Below, in pieces: positions 8,357 through 16,999 of a DNA stretch of 64,000 bases. Origin of the DNA: Streptomyces collinus (GTDB lineage: Bacteria; Actinomycetota; Actinomycetes; Streptomycetales; Streptomycetaceae); NCBI RefSeq assembly GCF_031348265.1, contig NZ_CP133771.1, positions 3,534,001 to 3,598,000 on the forward strand, read 5' to 3'. The position numbers and the translations under genes were made by a program. How positions within the stretch are numbered: position 1 is the stretch's first letter; every line of letters begins with the position of its first letter. Below the pieces are notes generated by a model that saw only the letters and a program-made list of their open reading frames with translations, did no database searches and was not told where the DNA came from.

Positions 8357-9514
8357 CTACGGCAGGTTGCGCGCCATGACGATGCGCTGGACCTGGTTCG
8401 TGCCCTCGTAGATCTGCGTGATCTTGGCGTCGCGCATCATGCGCTCCACCGGGTAGTCGCGGGTGTAGCCGTAGCCGCCGAGGAGCTGGACCGCGTCCGT
8501 CGTGACCTCCATCGCCACGTCCGAGGCGAAGCACTTGGCGGCGGCGCCCAGGTAGGTGAGGTCGGCGTCGACGCGCTGGGAGGCGGCGGCGGCCTGGTAG
8601 GTCAGGGCGCGGGCGGCCGAGATCTTCATGGCCATGTCGGCGAGCATGAACTGGATGCCCTGGAAGTCGGCGATCGGCTTGCCGAACTGCTTGCGCTCCT
8701 GGACGTAGCCCTTGGCGTAGTCGAGGGCGCCCTGGGCGATGCCGAGGGCCTGGGCGGCGATGGTGATGCGGGTGTGGTCGAGGGTCTTCATCGCCGTGGC
8801 GAAGCCGGTGCCCTCCTCGCCGATCATGCGGTCGGCGGGGATGCGGACGTTGTCGAGGTAGACCTCGCGGGTCGGGGAGCCCTTGATGCCGAGCTTCTTC
8901 TCGGGGGCGCCGAAGGAGACGCCCTCGTCGGACTTCTCCACGACGAAGGCGGAGATGCCCTTGGAGCGCTTGGCGGGGTCGGTGACGGCCATCACCGTGT
9001 AGTACTCGGACTCACCCGCGTTGGTGATCCAGCGCTTCACGCCGTTGAGGACCCAGAAGTCGCCGTCGCGGACGGCCTTGGTCTTCATGCCGGCGGCGTC
9101 CGAGCCGGCGTCCGGCTCGGAGAGGCAGTAGGAGAACATGCCGTCGCCCTTGGCGAGCGGGGTCATGTACTTCTTCTTCAGGTCCTCGGAGCCGGAGAGG
9201 ATCACCGGCAGGGAGCCCAGCTTGTTGACGGCCGGGATGAGGGAGGAGGAGGCGCAGACCCGCGCGACCTCCTCGATCACTATGACGGTGGCCAGCGCGT
9301 CGGCGCCGGAGCCGCCGTACTCCTCGGGCACGTGCACGGCGTGCAGGTCGTTCGCGACCAGCGCCTGGAGGGCCTCGTGCGGGAAGCGGGCCTCCTCGTC
9401 CACCGCGGCGGCGTGCGGCGCGATCTTCGCCTCGGCCAGGGAGCGGACGGCGTCACGGAGCATGTCGTGCTCCTCGGACGGGCGGTACAGGTCGAAGTCA
9501 GCCGATCCGGCCAA
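8357..9514 (-). CDS. Acyl-CoA dehydrogenase
   Basis: 385 aa flavoenzyme catalysing alpha,beta-dehydrogenation of acyl-CoA in beta-oxidation or branched amino-acid catabolism. Family signatures are present: FSYCLSEPDAGSDA (substrate/FAD region) and QLLGGYGYTRDYPVERMMRDAKI near the C-terminus, with the catalytic Glu expected in the IYEGTNQVQR region. The start is TTG at 9514 (protein begins MAGSADF); no ATG gives a complete N-terminus, and GGAG lies about 13 bases upstream. An AT-rich inverted repeat upstream (9550-9564) may be a regulator site. Substrate specificity is not determinable here. Confidence 0.9.
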   Translation of the reverse strand: MAGSADFDLYRPSEEHDMLRDAVRSLAEAKIAPHAAAVDEEARFPHEALQALVANDLHAVHVPEEYGGSGADALATVIVIEEVARVCASSSLIPAVNKLGSLPVILSGSEDLKKKYMTPLAKGDGMFSYCLSEPDAGSDAAGMKTKAVRDGDFWVLNGVKRWITNAGESEYYTVMAVTDPAKRSKGISAFVVEKSDEGVSFGAPEKKLGIKGSPTREVYLDNVRIPADRMIGEEGTGFATAMKTLDHTRITIAAQALGIAQGALDYAKGYVQERKQFGKPIADFQGIQFMLADMAMKISAARALTYQAAAASQRVDADLTYLGAAAKCFASDVAMEVTTDAVQLLGGYGYTRDYPVERMMRDAKITQIYEGTNQVQRIVMARNLP

Positions 9515-9549
9515 GGTCTCTCACGCTCCAAAACGCTGCGATGCTGACG

Positions 9550-9564
9550 CTAACTACCGTTAAG
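9550..9564. promoter_or_regulatory. Candidate operator upstream of the acyl-CoA dehydrogenase
   Basis: CTAACTACCGTTAAG contains TAAC-N4-GTTA within an AT-rich island, about 40 bp upstream of the TTG start. This is the form of a dimeric repressor site. No cognate regulator gene is adjacent, so the assignment is an inference. Confidence 0.3.
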
Positions 9565-9702
9565 TAATCAAAAGTTTATGGGGTCGCCCACGCGAGTGAT
9601 ACGTGAGCTAGGCGACAGCGGAGAAGTTGCCCAGTGAAGCGCGCCGCCATGCCCCGGCTATGCTCAGGCGCGCACCGCATGCCGTAGACCCCTGGAGTAC
9701 CC

Positions 9703-11046
9703 ATGGCCCTGAAGATCACCGTGATCGGCACCGGTTATCTCGGCGCGACACACGCGGCGGCCATGGCCGAGCTGGGCTTCGAGGTGCTCGCCCTCGACGT
9801 GGTGCGCGAGAAGATCGAGAAGCTGGAGCGCGCCGAGGCCCCGATGTACGAGCCGGGCCTGGAGGAGCTGCTGCGCAAGCACGTCGCCGGCATCGAGGGT
9901 TCGAGCGGCCGGCTGCGCTTCACCCAGGACTGGGCCGAGATCGGCGCCTTCGGCGATGTGCACTTCGTCTGTGTGAACACCCCGCAGCGGCACGGCGAGT
10001 ACGCCTGCGACATGAGCTACGTCGACGCCGCGATCGCCTCGCTGGCCCCGCATCTGCACGGTCCGGCGCTGGTCGTCGGCAAGTCGACGGTGCCGGTCGG
10101 CTCCGCGGACCGCCTCGCGTCCTACCTGGCCGCGCACGCGCCCGCCGGTGAGGACGCCGAACTGGCGTGGAATCCGGAGTTCCTGCGCGAGGGCTTCGCC
10201 GTCGACGACACGCTGCACCCCGACCGTCTCGTGGTGGGCGTGCGCAGCGAGCGGGCCGAGAAGCTGCTGCGGGAGGTGTACGCCACGCCGATCGCCGAGG
10301 GCTCGCCGTTCGTGGTCACGGACTTCCCGACCTCGGAGCTGGTGAAGACCTCCGCGAACTCCTTCCTCGCCACGAAGATCTCGTTCATCAACGCGATGGC
10401 GGAGGTCTGCGAGGCCGCGGGCGGTGACGTCGCGAAGCTGGCGGAGGCCATCGGCTACGACGACCGGATCGGGAAGAAGTTCCTGCGGGCCGGGATCGGC
10501 TTCGGCGGCGGGTGCCTGCCGAAGGACATCCGGGCGTTCATGGCGCGCGCCGGTGAGCTGGGCGCGGACCAGGCGCTGACGTTCCTGCGGGAGATCGACT
10601 CGATCAACATGCGCCAGCGCGGGCAGATGGTGGAGCTGGCCCGGCAGGCGCTGGGCGGCGGGCCGTTCCTGGGCAAGCGGGTGGCGGTGCTGGGCGCGAC
10701 GTTCAAGCCCGACTCGGACGACGTGCGGGACTCCCCCGCGCTGAACGTCGCCGGGCAGATCCACCTCCAGGGCGGCCAGGTCACGGTGTACGACCCGAAG
10801 GGCATGGACAACGCCCGCGGGGTGTTCCCGACCCTCGGCTACGCCGACTCGGCGCTGGAGGCCGTGCGCGGCGCCGACATCGTGCTGCACCTGACGGAGT
10901 GGCGGGAGTTCCGCGAGCTGGACACCGAGGCGCTCGGCGAGGTCGCGGCGACCCGTCTCATCCTGGACGGGCGCAACGCCCTGGACCCGGAGCTGTGGCG
11001 CAAGGCGGGCTGGACGTACCGGGCGATGGGGCGTCCGAAGGCCTGA
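9703..11046 (+). CDS. ugd: UDP-glucose 6-dehydrogenase
   Basis: 447 aa NAD-dependent oxidation of UDP-glucose to UDP-glucuronate in the cytosol, precursor for acidic envelope polysaccharides. It shows the N-terminal Rossmann motif VIGTGYLGATHA, VNTPQ, the central EFLREGFAVDDTLHPDR, and the catalytic-Cys segment GIGFGGGCLPKDI (Cys about 268). The UDP-binding domain has ATFKPDSDDVRDSPAL. The ATG at 9703 has GGAG seven bases upstream. A GDP-mannose or UDP-N-acetyl-sugar dehydrogenase is possible but the motifs and length fit Ugd. A strong terminator follows. Confidence 0.9.
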   Translation: MALKITVIGTGYLGATHAAAMAELGFEVLALDVVREKIEKLERAEAPMYEPGLEELLRKHVAGIEGSSGRLRFTQDWAEIGAFGDVHFVCVNTPQRHGEYACDMSYVDAAIASLAPHLHGPALVVGKSTVPVGSADRLASYLAAHAPAGEDAELAWNPEFLREGFAVDDTLHPDRLVVGVRSERAEKLLREVYATPIAEGSPFVVTDFPTSELVKTSANSFLATKISFINAMAEVCEAAGGDVAKLAEAIGYDDRIGKKFLRAGIGFGGGCLPKDIRAFMARAGELGADQALTFLREIDSINMRQRGQMVELARQALGGGPFLGKRVAVLGATFKPDSDDVRDSPALNVAGQIHLQGGQVTVYDPKGMDNARGVFPTLGYADSALEAVRGADIVLHLTEWREFRELDTEALGEVAATRLILDGRNALDPELWRKAGWTYRAMGRPKA

Positions 11047-11080
11047 GCGCGCGGAACGGACGCGGAGACAGGAGACAGGT

Positions 11081-11121
11081 GACGCCGGTTCGGCCGAGGC
11101 TCAGTCGGCCGAACCGGCGTC
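11081..11121 (+). terminator. Hairpin terminator after ugd
   Basis: Perfect 17-bp stem (GACGCCGGTTCGGCCGA and its complement) with a 7-nt loop, followed by a T-containing tail. It can serve both ugd and the convergent CGNR gene. Confidence 0.8.
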
Positions 11122-11160
11122 TTCGTGCATTCTGCACCACCCGGCTCCGCGGCGGGTCCT

Positions 11161-11667
11161 CTACGTCTCCTTGGCCCGGTAGCGGCGCATCTTCGCGCGG
11201 GCTCCGCAGACCTGCATGGAGCACCAGCGGCCGCGGCCGGCCGGGCTGCGGTCGTAGTAGGCCCAGTGGCAGTCGGCGGCCTCGCAGGCCTTGAGGCGTG
11301 TCCAGGTGCCGGCGACCAGGGCCTCCGCGACGGCGGCGGCCACGCGCGCGTACAGGGAGCGGTCGTCGGCGGGGGTGAGGGCGGCCGAGCCGTCCGCCGC
11401 GTCGACCGTGACGAGGAGCGGGGCTTCGGCCAGGAGCGCACCGAGGGGCGTGACCTCGCGGTGCGGCGGGTGGCCGGCGTGGGCGAGGAGGGTCGCGCGC
11501 AGGGATTCGCGCAGGGTGCGGGCCCGGTCCGTCCCGTCCGCGGTGATGCCGAGGCGCACCCGGCCCTCGGGGGTGTCCAGCGCGTCGGCGCCGGACTCGA
11601 TGTCCAGCGTGTTCACCAGGGCCTCGACCAGGGCCAGGCCGCCGGGCGCGGGCGATCTCTCCGTCAT
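11161..11667 (-). CDS. CGNR zinc-finger domain protein (putative stress-type transcription regulator)
   Basis: 168 aa from the ATG at 11667; an in-frame ATG at 11691 is possible but has its purine tract immediately adjacent. The N-terminal ABATE-like region (LALVEALVNTLDIESG) precedes a C-terminal zinc-finger with CEAADCHWAYYDRS and WCSMQVCGARAK. The last Cys begins CGAR rather than the consensus CGNR, one substitution. The family is thought to bind DNA and sense stress, with ligand unknown. It is divergent from two VOC genes, and the 116-bp interval is full of GTTAC/GTAAC half-sites, so it may regulate both directions. Confidence 0.8.
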   Translation of the reverse strand: MTERSPAPGGLALVEALVNTLDIESGADALDTPEGRVRLGITADGTDRARTLRESLRATLLAHAGHPPHREVTPLGALLAEAPLLVTVDAADGSAALTPADDRSLYARVAAAVAEALVAGTWTRLKACEAADCHWAYYDRSPAGRGRWCSMQVCGARAKMRRYRAKET

Positions 11668-11701
11668 GGCTGGACCGTACCTCTCACGCATCCCCTTGCG
11701 A

Positions 11702-11762
11702 GGTTACCGCCCATGGGGGAGCATGCAGTAACGGTTACCGGTTATCCACTTCTGTGGGTAAC
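11702..11762. promoter_or_regulatory. Cluster of GGTTAC-type half-sites (candidate operator)
   Basis: GGTTACC at 11702-11708, the palindrome GTAACGGTTAC at 11728-11738, and GTTATCCAC-TTCT-GTGGGTAAC at 11741-11762 lie in the CGNR/VOC divergent intergenic region. Five related half-sites in 61 bp suggest cooperative regulator binding. Confidence 0.45.
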
Positions 11763-11783
11763 GCCGACTTCGAGGAGGAAGTC

Positions 11784-12155
11784 ATGACTCTCGCCAAGCT
11801 GGGTGTCGTCGTCCTGGACTGTCCCGACCCGCGCGCGCTGGCCGGTTTCTACGCGGAGGTGCTGGGCGGCACGCCGACGGTGGAGACCGACGGGGAGGAG
11901 GAGTGGGTGGATCTGAAGGTGCCGGGCGGTACACCGCTGGCCTTCCAGGCCTCCCCCGGACACGTGCCTCCGGCGTGGCCGTCCCCCGACGGTGCGCAGC
12001 AGTTCCACCTCGACCTCGTGGTGGACGACCTGGACGCGGCCGAGAAGGGCGTGCTGGCCCTCGGGGCGAAGCCGCTGGACGCCGAGGACCGGGAGCGGAC
12101 GTTCCGGGTTTACGCCGACCCGGCCGGGCACCCGTTCTGCCTCTGCGCCTGCTGA
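11784..12155 (+). CDS. VOC (glyoxalase/bleomycin-resistance fold) family protein, copy 1
   Basis: 123 aa single VOC module: VVLDCPDPRALAGFYAEVLGG (first beta-alpha-beta), QFHLDLVVDDLD, and VYADPAGHPFCLC at the C-terminus. VOC proteins are metal-dependent lyases, dioxygenases or drug-binding proteins; the substrate cannot be predicted. GAGGAGG precedes the ATG. Copy 2 starts 15 bp downstream and is clearly related (same PDPxALAxFYA and YADPAGHPFCLC segments), so the two form a tandem duplication and probably one transcript. Confidence 0.85.
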   Translation: MTLAKLGVVVLDCPDPRALAGFYAEVLGGTPTVETDGEEEWVDLKVPGGTPLAFQASPGHVPPAWPSPDGAQQFHLDLVVDDLDAAEKGVLALGAKPLDAEDRERTFRVYADPAGHPFCLCAC

Positions 12156-12169
12156 CCCCCGGAGGTCCC

Positions 12170-12568
12170 ATGTCCGCCGTGGCACGTTTCCGTTCCGTGG
12201 TCGTCGACTGCCCCGACCCGCACGCGCTGGCCCGCTTCTACGCGCAGGTCGTCGGCGGTACGCCAGAGCGGGAGGACGACGACCCCGACTGGCTGGTGCT
12301 GCGCGTTCCCGGCGGGCCCCGGCTCGCCTTCCAGCGCTCTCCGGGACACACCCCGCCGGAGTGGCCGCGGGCGGACCGCAATGCCCAGCAGTTCCACCTG
12401 GACTTCGACGCCGGCTCCACCTGGGACGAGATCGACGCGGCCGAGGAGCGGGTGCTGGCGCTGGGCGCGCGGGTGCTGGACAAGGAGGACGACGTGAAGA
12501 AGGACTTCCGCGTCTACGCCGACCCGGCGGGGCATCCGTTCTGCCTGTGCCGGATCGAGTCCGGCTGA
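12170..12568 (+). CDS. VOC family protein, copy 2
   Basis: 132 aa paralogue of the preceding gene: VVVDCPDPHALARFYAQVVGG, FHLDFDAGSTWDEID, VYADPAGHPFCLC. Its ATG at 12170 has a consensus GGAGG seven bases upstream. It carries a small insertion around the central acidic segment (DAGSTWDEIDAAEE) compared with copy 1. VOC proteins often dimerise, so a heterodimer with copy 1 is possible. Function is unknown. Confidence 0.85.
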   Translation: MSAVARFRSVVVDCPDPHALARFYAQVVGGTPEREDDDPDWLVLRVPGGPRLAFQRSPGHTPPEWPRADRNAQQFHLDFDAGSTWDEIDAAEERVLALGARVLDKEDDVKKDFRVYADPAGHPFCLCRIESG

Positions 12569-12601
12569 GGCGGCCCTGATCCGGCCCGCCCGGCCGGACG
12601 G

Positions 12602-13738
12602 CTACGCGTCCAGCTCCGAGATCGTCGCCGTCGACGGTTCGCGGCGCTGCTGTGCGGCGCGGGCCGTGAAGTCGGCGCCGCGCAGCACGCGCTGCACGTT
12701 GCCCCAGGTCAGCAGGGCCACATCGGCTTCCTCCCAGCCGCGTCGCAGCAGCTCGGCGATCAGCCGCGGATAGCAGGAGGTGTCGCCGAGCTCCTGCGGG
12801 TGGGCGGCCCCGGAGTCGTAGGTGCCGGACAGCCCGACGCACTGCGCCCCCGCAACGGCGCGGACGTGGTCGAGGTGGTCGGCGACATCGCGGACGGTCG
12901 GGCCGGTCTGCTCGGCGGTCAAGGGCACCAGGCACAGCCCCTTGGCCGCGCCCAGCTCCGCCAGCAGGTCGTCGGGGAGGTTGGCCGGGTGGGGGCGCAG
13001 GCTCCGGGCCCCGGAGCGGCTGCACAGCACGGGTGCCCGGGACAGGCTCAGGACGCGGCGCAGGGTCTGGACGGATGCGCCGGAGAGATCCGCGATCACA
13101 CCGAGGCGGTTCATCTCGCGCACGACCTCCTCACCGAACCGGGTCAGGCCCGCCTCGCTCGCCCAGGACACCCCGGTCAGTGTGAGGACGCGCAGGCCGA
13201 GCAGGTGCAGCTGGCGCAGGATGCCGAGCGAGTCGCCCAGGGACGGGGCCCCGGCGGGGCCGAGGAGCACGGCGACACGGCCGCAGTTGCGGGCGTCCGC
13301 GACCTGCCCGGCCGTGCAGGTCGGCCGCAGACCCTCCTCACAGCTCCGGACGACGGTCTTGGCCAGGTCCAGCTGCTCCAGGGTGGCACAGACGGCCCGG
13401 TCGCCGTCGAGGCCCTCGGGCAGGTGCAACGACCAGAAGAGGGCGCCCACATGGCCGCTGCGCAGCCGGGGCACATCCGTGTCGACGGTGCTCTCGCCGT
13501 CCTCCAGGTCGTACCAGGGCAGGCGCTTGAGCGCCCCGGGCAGTCCGTTGTAGCCGTCGGCGACGGGGTGTGCGGCGAGGATGGCGCGGGCCCGGGTCAT
13601 GGGCGCGTCGTCCGGGTCGGAGACGGCCTCGTAGGACTCCGCCGCGACGATGCCCTCGTCCGGGTACCGCTCGGCCAGCTCGTCGAACTCGCCCGCGGCC
13701 GCGGCGTTGGGGCGCAGCTCGTCCTGGAGGTCTGCCAT
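12602..13738 (-). CDS. M19 dipeptidase-fold protein lacking all metal ligands (predicted pseudoenzyme)
   Basis: 378 aa from the ATG at 13738 (GGAG upstream). It aligns along its length with the active M19 paralogue next door, including VVREMNRLG, the NLPDDLL loop and the C-terminal LLTWGNVQRVL. The catalytic positions are changed: HND of the first ligand pair is YNG; Glu of GAEGG is Ala (GPAGA); His of DLSH is Gly (DLSG); His of FSHSSAR is Arg (CSRSGAR); Arg of HPRN is Ala (HPAN); Asp of GGDYDG is Thr (SGTYDSG). The frame is intact with normal Streptomyces codon use, so it looks maintained rather than decaying. Hydrolysis is unlikely; ligand binding or partnering the active enzyme is possible. 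Confidence 0.85.
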   Translation of the reverse strand: MADLQDELRPNAAAAGEFDELAERYPDEGIVAAESYEAVSDPDDAPMTRARAILAAHPVADGYNGLPGALKRLPWYDLEDGESTVDTDVPRLRSGHVGALFWSLHLPEGLDGDRAVCATLEQLDLAKTVVRSCEEGLRPTCTAGQVADARNCGRVAVLLGPAGAPSLGDSLGILRQLHLLGLRVLTLTGVSWASEAGLTRFGEEVVREMNRLGVIADLSGASVQTLRRVLSLSRAPVLCSRSGARSLRPHPANLPDDLLAELGAAKGLCLVPLTAEQTGPTVRDVADHLDHVRAVAGAQCVGLSGTYDSGAAHPQELGDTSCYPRLIAELLRRGWEEADVALLTWGNVQRVLRGADFTARAAQQRREPSTATISELDA

Positions 13739-13851
13739 GGCGGCTCCGTACGGTCGTTCGTGAGGTACGGTCACCGTCGCACGGAGCGGGGAGCGGTTCC
13801 TGGTGGGCGGGGCGTTCGGAGTACGGCTCCGGTCCGGCACGCGGGGGGCCC

Positions 13852-13965
13852 TCAGGGCAGCCGGGCCGCCTCGACGACCTCGTCCGGGGTGTCCCGGAGC
13901 GCACCAGGTCGGCGATCATCCGGTCGGCGCGCGCGCTCGGCGTACGTGGGCGGGGCGACCGGCTA
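13852..13965 (-). pseudogene. Possible remnant of a short coding sequence between the M19 genes
   Basis: On the minus strand one frame reads ADRMIADLVRSG and a second, reached by a one-base shift, reads TPDEVVEAARLP followed by TGA at 13852. Joined, they look like a protein C-terminus, but there is no clear start or Shine-Dalgarno. It may equally be chance in GC-rich DNA; the rest of 13739-13989 shows nothing I recognise. Confidence 0.15.
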
Positions 13966-13989
13966 CGCCGACCACCCCGCCCTCGGCAC

Positions 13990-15168
13990 TCAGCCGTCCA
14001 GTGACTCGATCGTCGCGTTGGACGGCGGCCGCGTCGCCTGAAGCCCCCGGGCCACGTCCTCCGCCGCGTCCAGGACCCGGACCGCGTTCTTCCAGGTCAG
14101 CTTGGCCAGGTCGGCCTTGGACCAGCCGCGGTCGAGCAGTTCCGCGAGGAGGTTCGGGTAGCCGGAGACGTCCGCGAGGCCGTCCGGGGTGAAGGCCGTG
14201 CCGTCGTAGTCGCCGCCGATGCCGACGTGGTCGATGCCGGCCGCCTCGCGCATGTGGTCCAGATGGTCGGCGACCGTCGCCACCGTCGCGACCGGGCGCG
14301 GCTGCCGATCCTCGAAGGCGCGGTGGACCTTCATGGCCTCCGGGGTGGTGTCGAGGTGGTGGAAGCCGTGGGCGCGCATGTTCTCGTCGGCCGCGGCCGT
14401 CCAGTCGACCGCCGCCTGGAGCACGAATTTCGGCACGAACGTCACCATCGCCATGCCGCCGTTGGCGCGCAGCCGCTCCAGGACGTCGTCGGGGACGTTG
14501 CGCGGGTGGTCGCACACGGCCCGTGCGGAGGAATGGGAGAAGATCACCGGGGCCGAGCTCGCGTCGAGCGCGTCCCGCATCGTCGTCGCCGCCACGTGCG
14601 AGAGGTCGACGAGCATGCCGAGCCGGTTCATCTCCCGGACGACCTCGCGGCCGAACGCGGTGAGGCCGCCGGCCTTCGGCTCGTCGGTCGCGGAGTCCGC
14701 CCAGTCGACGTTGTCGTTGTGGGTGAGGGTCATGTACCGCACGCCGAGGCCGTACAGACCGCGCAGGGTGCCCAGGGAGTTGGCGATGGAGTGGCCGCCC
14801 TCCGCCCCCATGAGCGAGGCGATGCGGCCCTCCCCGCGCGCGGCCTCCATGTCGGCGGCCGTGAGCGCGGGGCGCAGGTCCTCGGGGTGGCGGGTCAGCA
14901 GCTGCCGTACGCAGTCGATCTGTTCGAGTGTGGCGGCGACCGGGTCGGGCGAGTCCGTGCGGACGTACACCGACCAGTACTGCGCGCCGACCCCGCCGGC
15001 GCGCAGCCGGGGGATGTCGGTGTGCAGGTGGGCGCTCTGGTCGGCGGCGATGTCGCGGGCGTCGAGGTCGTAGCGGACCTGCGCGCGCAGCGCCCAGGGC
15101 AGGTCGTTGTGGCCGTCGACGACCGGGAACTCGCGCAGGAGTTCCCGGGCTGCCTCCTGGGAGGTCAT
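13990..15168 (-). CDS. Membrane dipeptidase (renal dipeptidase family, M19), catalytically complete
   Basis: 392 aa binuclear-zinc dipeptidase that cleaves L-X dipeptides, including L-D types in related enzymes. The metal site is complete: [10 protein letters not shown] (His and Asp), MGAEGGHS (bridging Glu), DLSHVA and FSHSSAR (two His), with HPRNVPDD (substrate Arg) and GIGGDYDG (catalytic Asp). From memory it matches S. coelicolor Sco3058, described as a close bacterial homologue of human renal dipeptidase. The ATG at 15168 fits the ribosome site GGGGAAG; a GTG at 15177 overlaps the purE stop as GTGA and is an alternative. It lies in a purK-purE-M19 array, so it is probably co-transcribed. 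Confidence 0.9.
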   Translation of the reverse strand: MTSQEAARELLREFPVVDGHNDLPWALRAQVRYDLDARDIAADQSAHLHTDIPRLRAGGVGAQYWSVYVRTDSPDPVAATLEQIDCVRQLLTRHPEDLRPALTAADMEAARGEGRIASLMGAEGGHSIANSLGTLRGLYGLGVRYMTLTHNDNVDWADSATDEPKAGGLTAFGREVVREMNRLGMLVDLSHVAATTMRDALDASSAPVIFSHSSARAVCDHPRNVPDDVLERLRANGGMAMVTFVPKFVLQAAVDWTAAADENMRAHGFHHLDTTPEAMKVHRAFEDRQPRPVATVATVADHLDHMREAAGIDHVGIGGDYDGTAFTPDGLADVSGYPNLLAELLDRGWSKADLAKLTWKNAVRVLDAAEDVARGLQATRPPSNATIESLDG

Positions 15169-15173
15169 CGGCG

Positions 15174-15701
15174 TCACTTCCCCGCGCCGAAGCCGAATCC
15201 GCCGGAGCCCTCGACCTTGGAGCGCAGGCGCTTGCCCTTCTCGGTGGCCTGGTCGTTCAGCTCCTGCTGGAAGTCGCGCATCCGGCCGCGCAGTTCCTCG
15301 TCGTGCGCGGCGAGGATGCGGGCCGCGAGCAGACCGGCGTTGCGGGCCCCGGCGACGGAGACCGTGGCGACGGGGACACCGGCCGGCATCTGCACGATGG
15401 ACAGCAGGCTGTCCATGCCGTCGAGGTACTTCAGCGGCACGGGCACGCCGATGACGGGCAGCGGGGTCACGGAGGCGAGCATGCCGGGCAGGTGGGCGGC
15501 CCCGCCCGCACCGGCGATGATCACCTTGAGCCCGCGGCCGTCGGCCTGCTCGCCGTAGGCGACCATCTCGCGCGGCATGCGGTGCGCGGAGACGACGTCG
15601 ACCTCGTAGGCGATCTCGAACTCGTCGAGGGCCTTGGCGGCGGCCTCCATGACGGGCCAGTCGGAGTCCGACCCCATGACGATGCCAACAACAGGGCTCA
15701 T
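15174..15701 (-). CDS. purE: N5-carboxyaminoimidazole ribonucleotide mutase
   Basis: 175 aa class I PurE, which converts N5-CAIR to CAIR in purine synthesis. It shows the [10 protein letters not shown] phosphate loop, VVSAHRMP with the catalytic His, and [11 protein letters not shown]. The ATG at 15701 overlaps the purK stop as ATGA, a translationally coupled arrangement matching sequential pathway steps. A C-terminal extension after the core (about 150-175, [13 protein letters not shown]) is Lys/Gly rich. Confidence 0.95.
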   Translation of the reverse strand: MSPVVGIVMGSDSDWPVMEAAAKALDEFEIAYEVDVVSAHRMPREMVAYGEQADGRGLKVIIAGAGGAAHLPGMLASVTPLPVIGVPVPLKYLDGMDSLLSIVQMPAGVPVATVSVAGARNAGLLAARILAAHDEELRGRMRDFQQELNDQATEKGKRLRSKVEGSGGFGFGAGK

Positions 15702-16837
15702 TCGGTGATGGTGCCTCTCAGGTAGCCGGCAGCGTGACGGGCGCGCTCCAGCACGTCGTCGAGGTCGTCGCCGTAGGTGTTGACGTGTCCGACCTTGCGG
15801 CCGGGCTTCACGTCCTTGCCGTACATGTGGATCTTGAGCTGGGGGTCGCGGGCCATGCAGTGCAGGTACGCGGAGTACATGTCCGGGTAGTCGCCGCCGA
15901 GGACGTTGACCATGACCGTCCACCCGGCGCGCGGGCGCGGGTCGCCGAGAGGCAGGTCGAGGACCGCGCGGACGTGGTTGGCGAACTGGCTGGTGACGGC
16001 GCCGTCCATCGACCAGTGGCCGGAGTTGTGCGGACGCATCGCGAGCTCGTTGACGAGGATCCGGCCGTCGCGGGTCTGGAACAGCTCGACCGCGAGGTGG
16101 CCGACGACGCCGAGCTCCTTGGCGATGTTCAGGGCCATCTCGGAGGCCTCCAGGGCGAGGGCCTCGTCGAGGTCGGGCGCCGGGGCGATGACCGTGTCGC
16201 ACACGCCGTTGACCTGCTGCGACTCCACGACCGGGTAGGCGACGGCCTGGCCGTGCGGGGAGCGGACGACGTTGGCGGCCAGCTCGCGGAGGAAGTCGAC
16301 CTTCTCCTCGGCGAGCACGGGGACGCCGGCCCTGAACGGGTCGGCGGCCTCCTCCGCGGAGTCGACGACCCACACGCCCTTGCCGTCGTAGCCGCCACGG
16401 ACGGTCTTGAGGACGACCGGGAAGCCGTCGCCCTCCGCCGCGAAGGCGGCCACGTCCTGCGGATCGGAGACGATCCGGTGCCGGGGGCAGGGGACGCCGA
16501 TCGCGTCGAGCTTCGCGCGCATCACCCCCTTGTCCTGGGCGTGCACGAGCGCGTCGGGGCCGGGACGCACGGGGATGCCGTCCGCCTCCAGGGCCCGGAG
16601 GTGCTCGGTGGGTACGTGTTCGTGATCGAAGGTGATCACATCGCACCCACGGGCGAACTCGCGCAGCGTGTCGAGGTCGCGATAGTCGCCGATGACGACA
16701 TCGCTCACGACCTGCGCAGCGGAGTCCTGCGGGGTGTCACTGAGGAGCTTGAACCTGATGCCCAGCGGGATGCCCGCCTCGTGTGTCATACGAGCGAGCT
16801 GGCCACCGCCGACCATGCCGACTACCGGGAACGTCAC
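15698..16837 (-). CDS. purK: N5-carboxyaminoimidazole ribonucleotide synthase
   Basis: 379 aa ATP-grasp enzyme making N5-CAIR from AIR, ATP and bicarbonate. The N-terminal [18 protein letters not shown], the ATP-grasp segment [17 protein letters not shown] and [17 protein letters not shown] are diagnostic. The start is GTG at 16837 ([11 protein letters not shown]), which gives the normal PurK N-terminus; longer open frame upstream is not PurK-like. It is first of the purK-purE unit and divergent from the GtrA-like gene. Confidence 0.95.
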   Translation of the reverse strand: MTFPVVGMVGGGQLARMTHEAGIPLGIRFKLLSDTPQDSAAQVVSDVVIGDYRDLDTLREFARGCDVITFDHEHVPTEHLRALEADGIPVRPGPDALVHAQDKGVMRAKLDAIGVPCPRHRIVSDPQDVAAFAAEGDGFPVVLKTVRGGYDGKGVWVVDSAEEAADPFRAGVPVLAEEKVDFLRELAANVVRSPHGQAVAYPVVESQQVNGVCDTVIAPAPDLDEALALEASEMALNIAKELGVVGHLAVELFQTRDGRILVNELAMRPHNSGHWSMDGAVTSQFANHVRAVLDLPLGDPRPRAGWTVMVNVLGGDYPDMYSAYLHCMARDPQLKIHMYGKDVKPGRKVGHVNTYGDDLDDVLERARHAAGYLRGTITE

Positions 16838-16999
16838 TCCCCCAGGGTAATGGCCGCGCCGGAGTGGCCGGTTTCCCGCCCTCCCCAGGCCCGTCCGGAC
16901 CATCTCCTGCCGTCCACGGCCATCCACAGGAAGATCGCGCGGGAGGGTGGTTAGCATGGCTGGGTTGACGCCGACACACGGACGGGGGCCTGCACGGCC

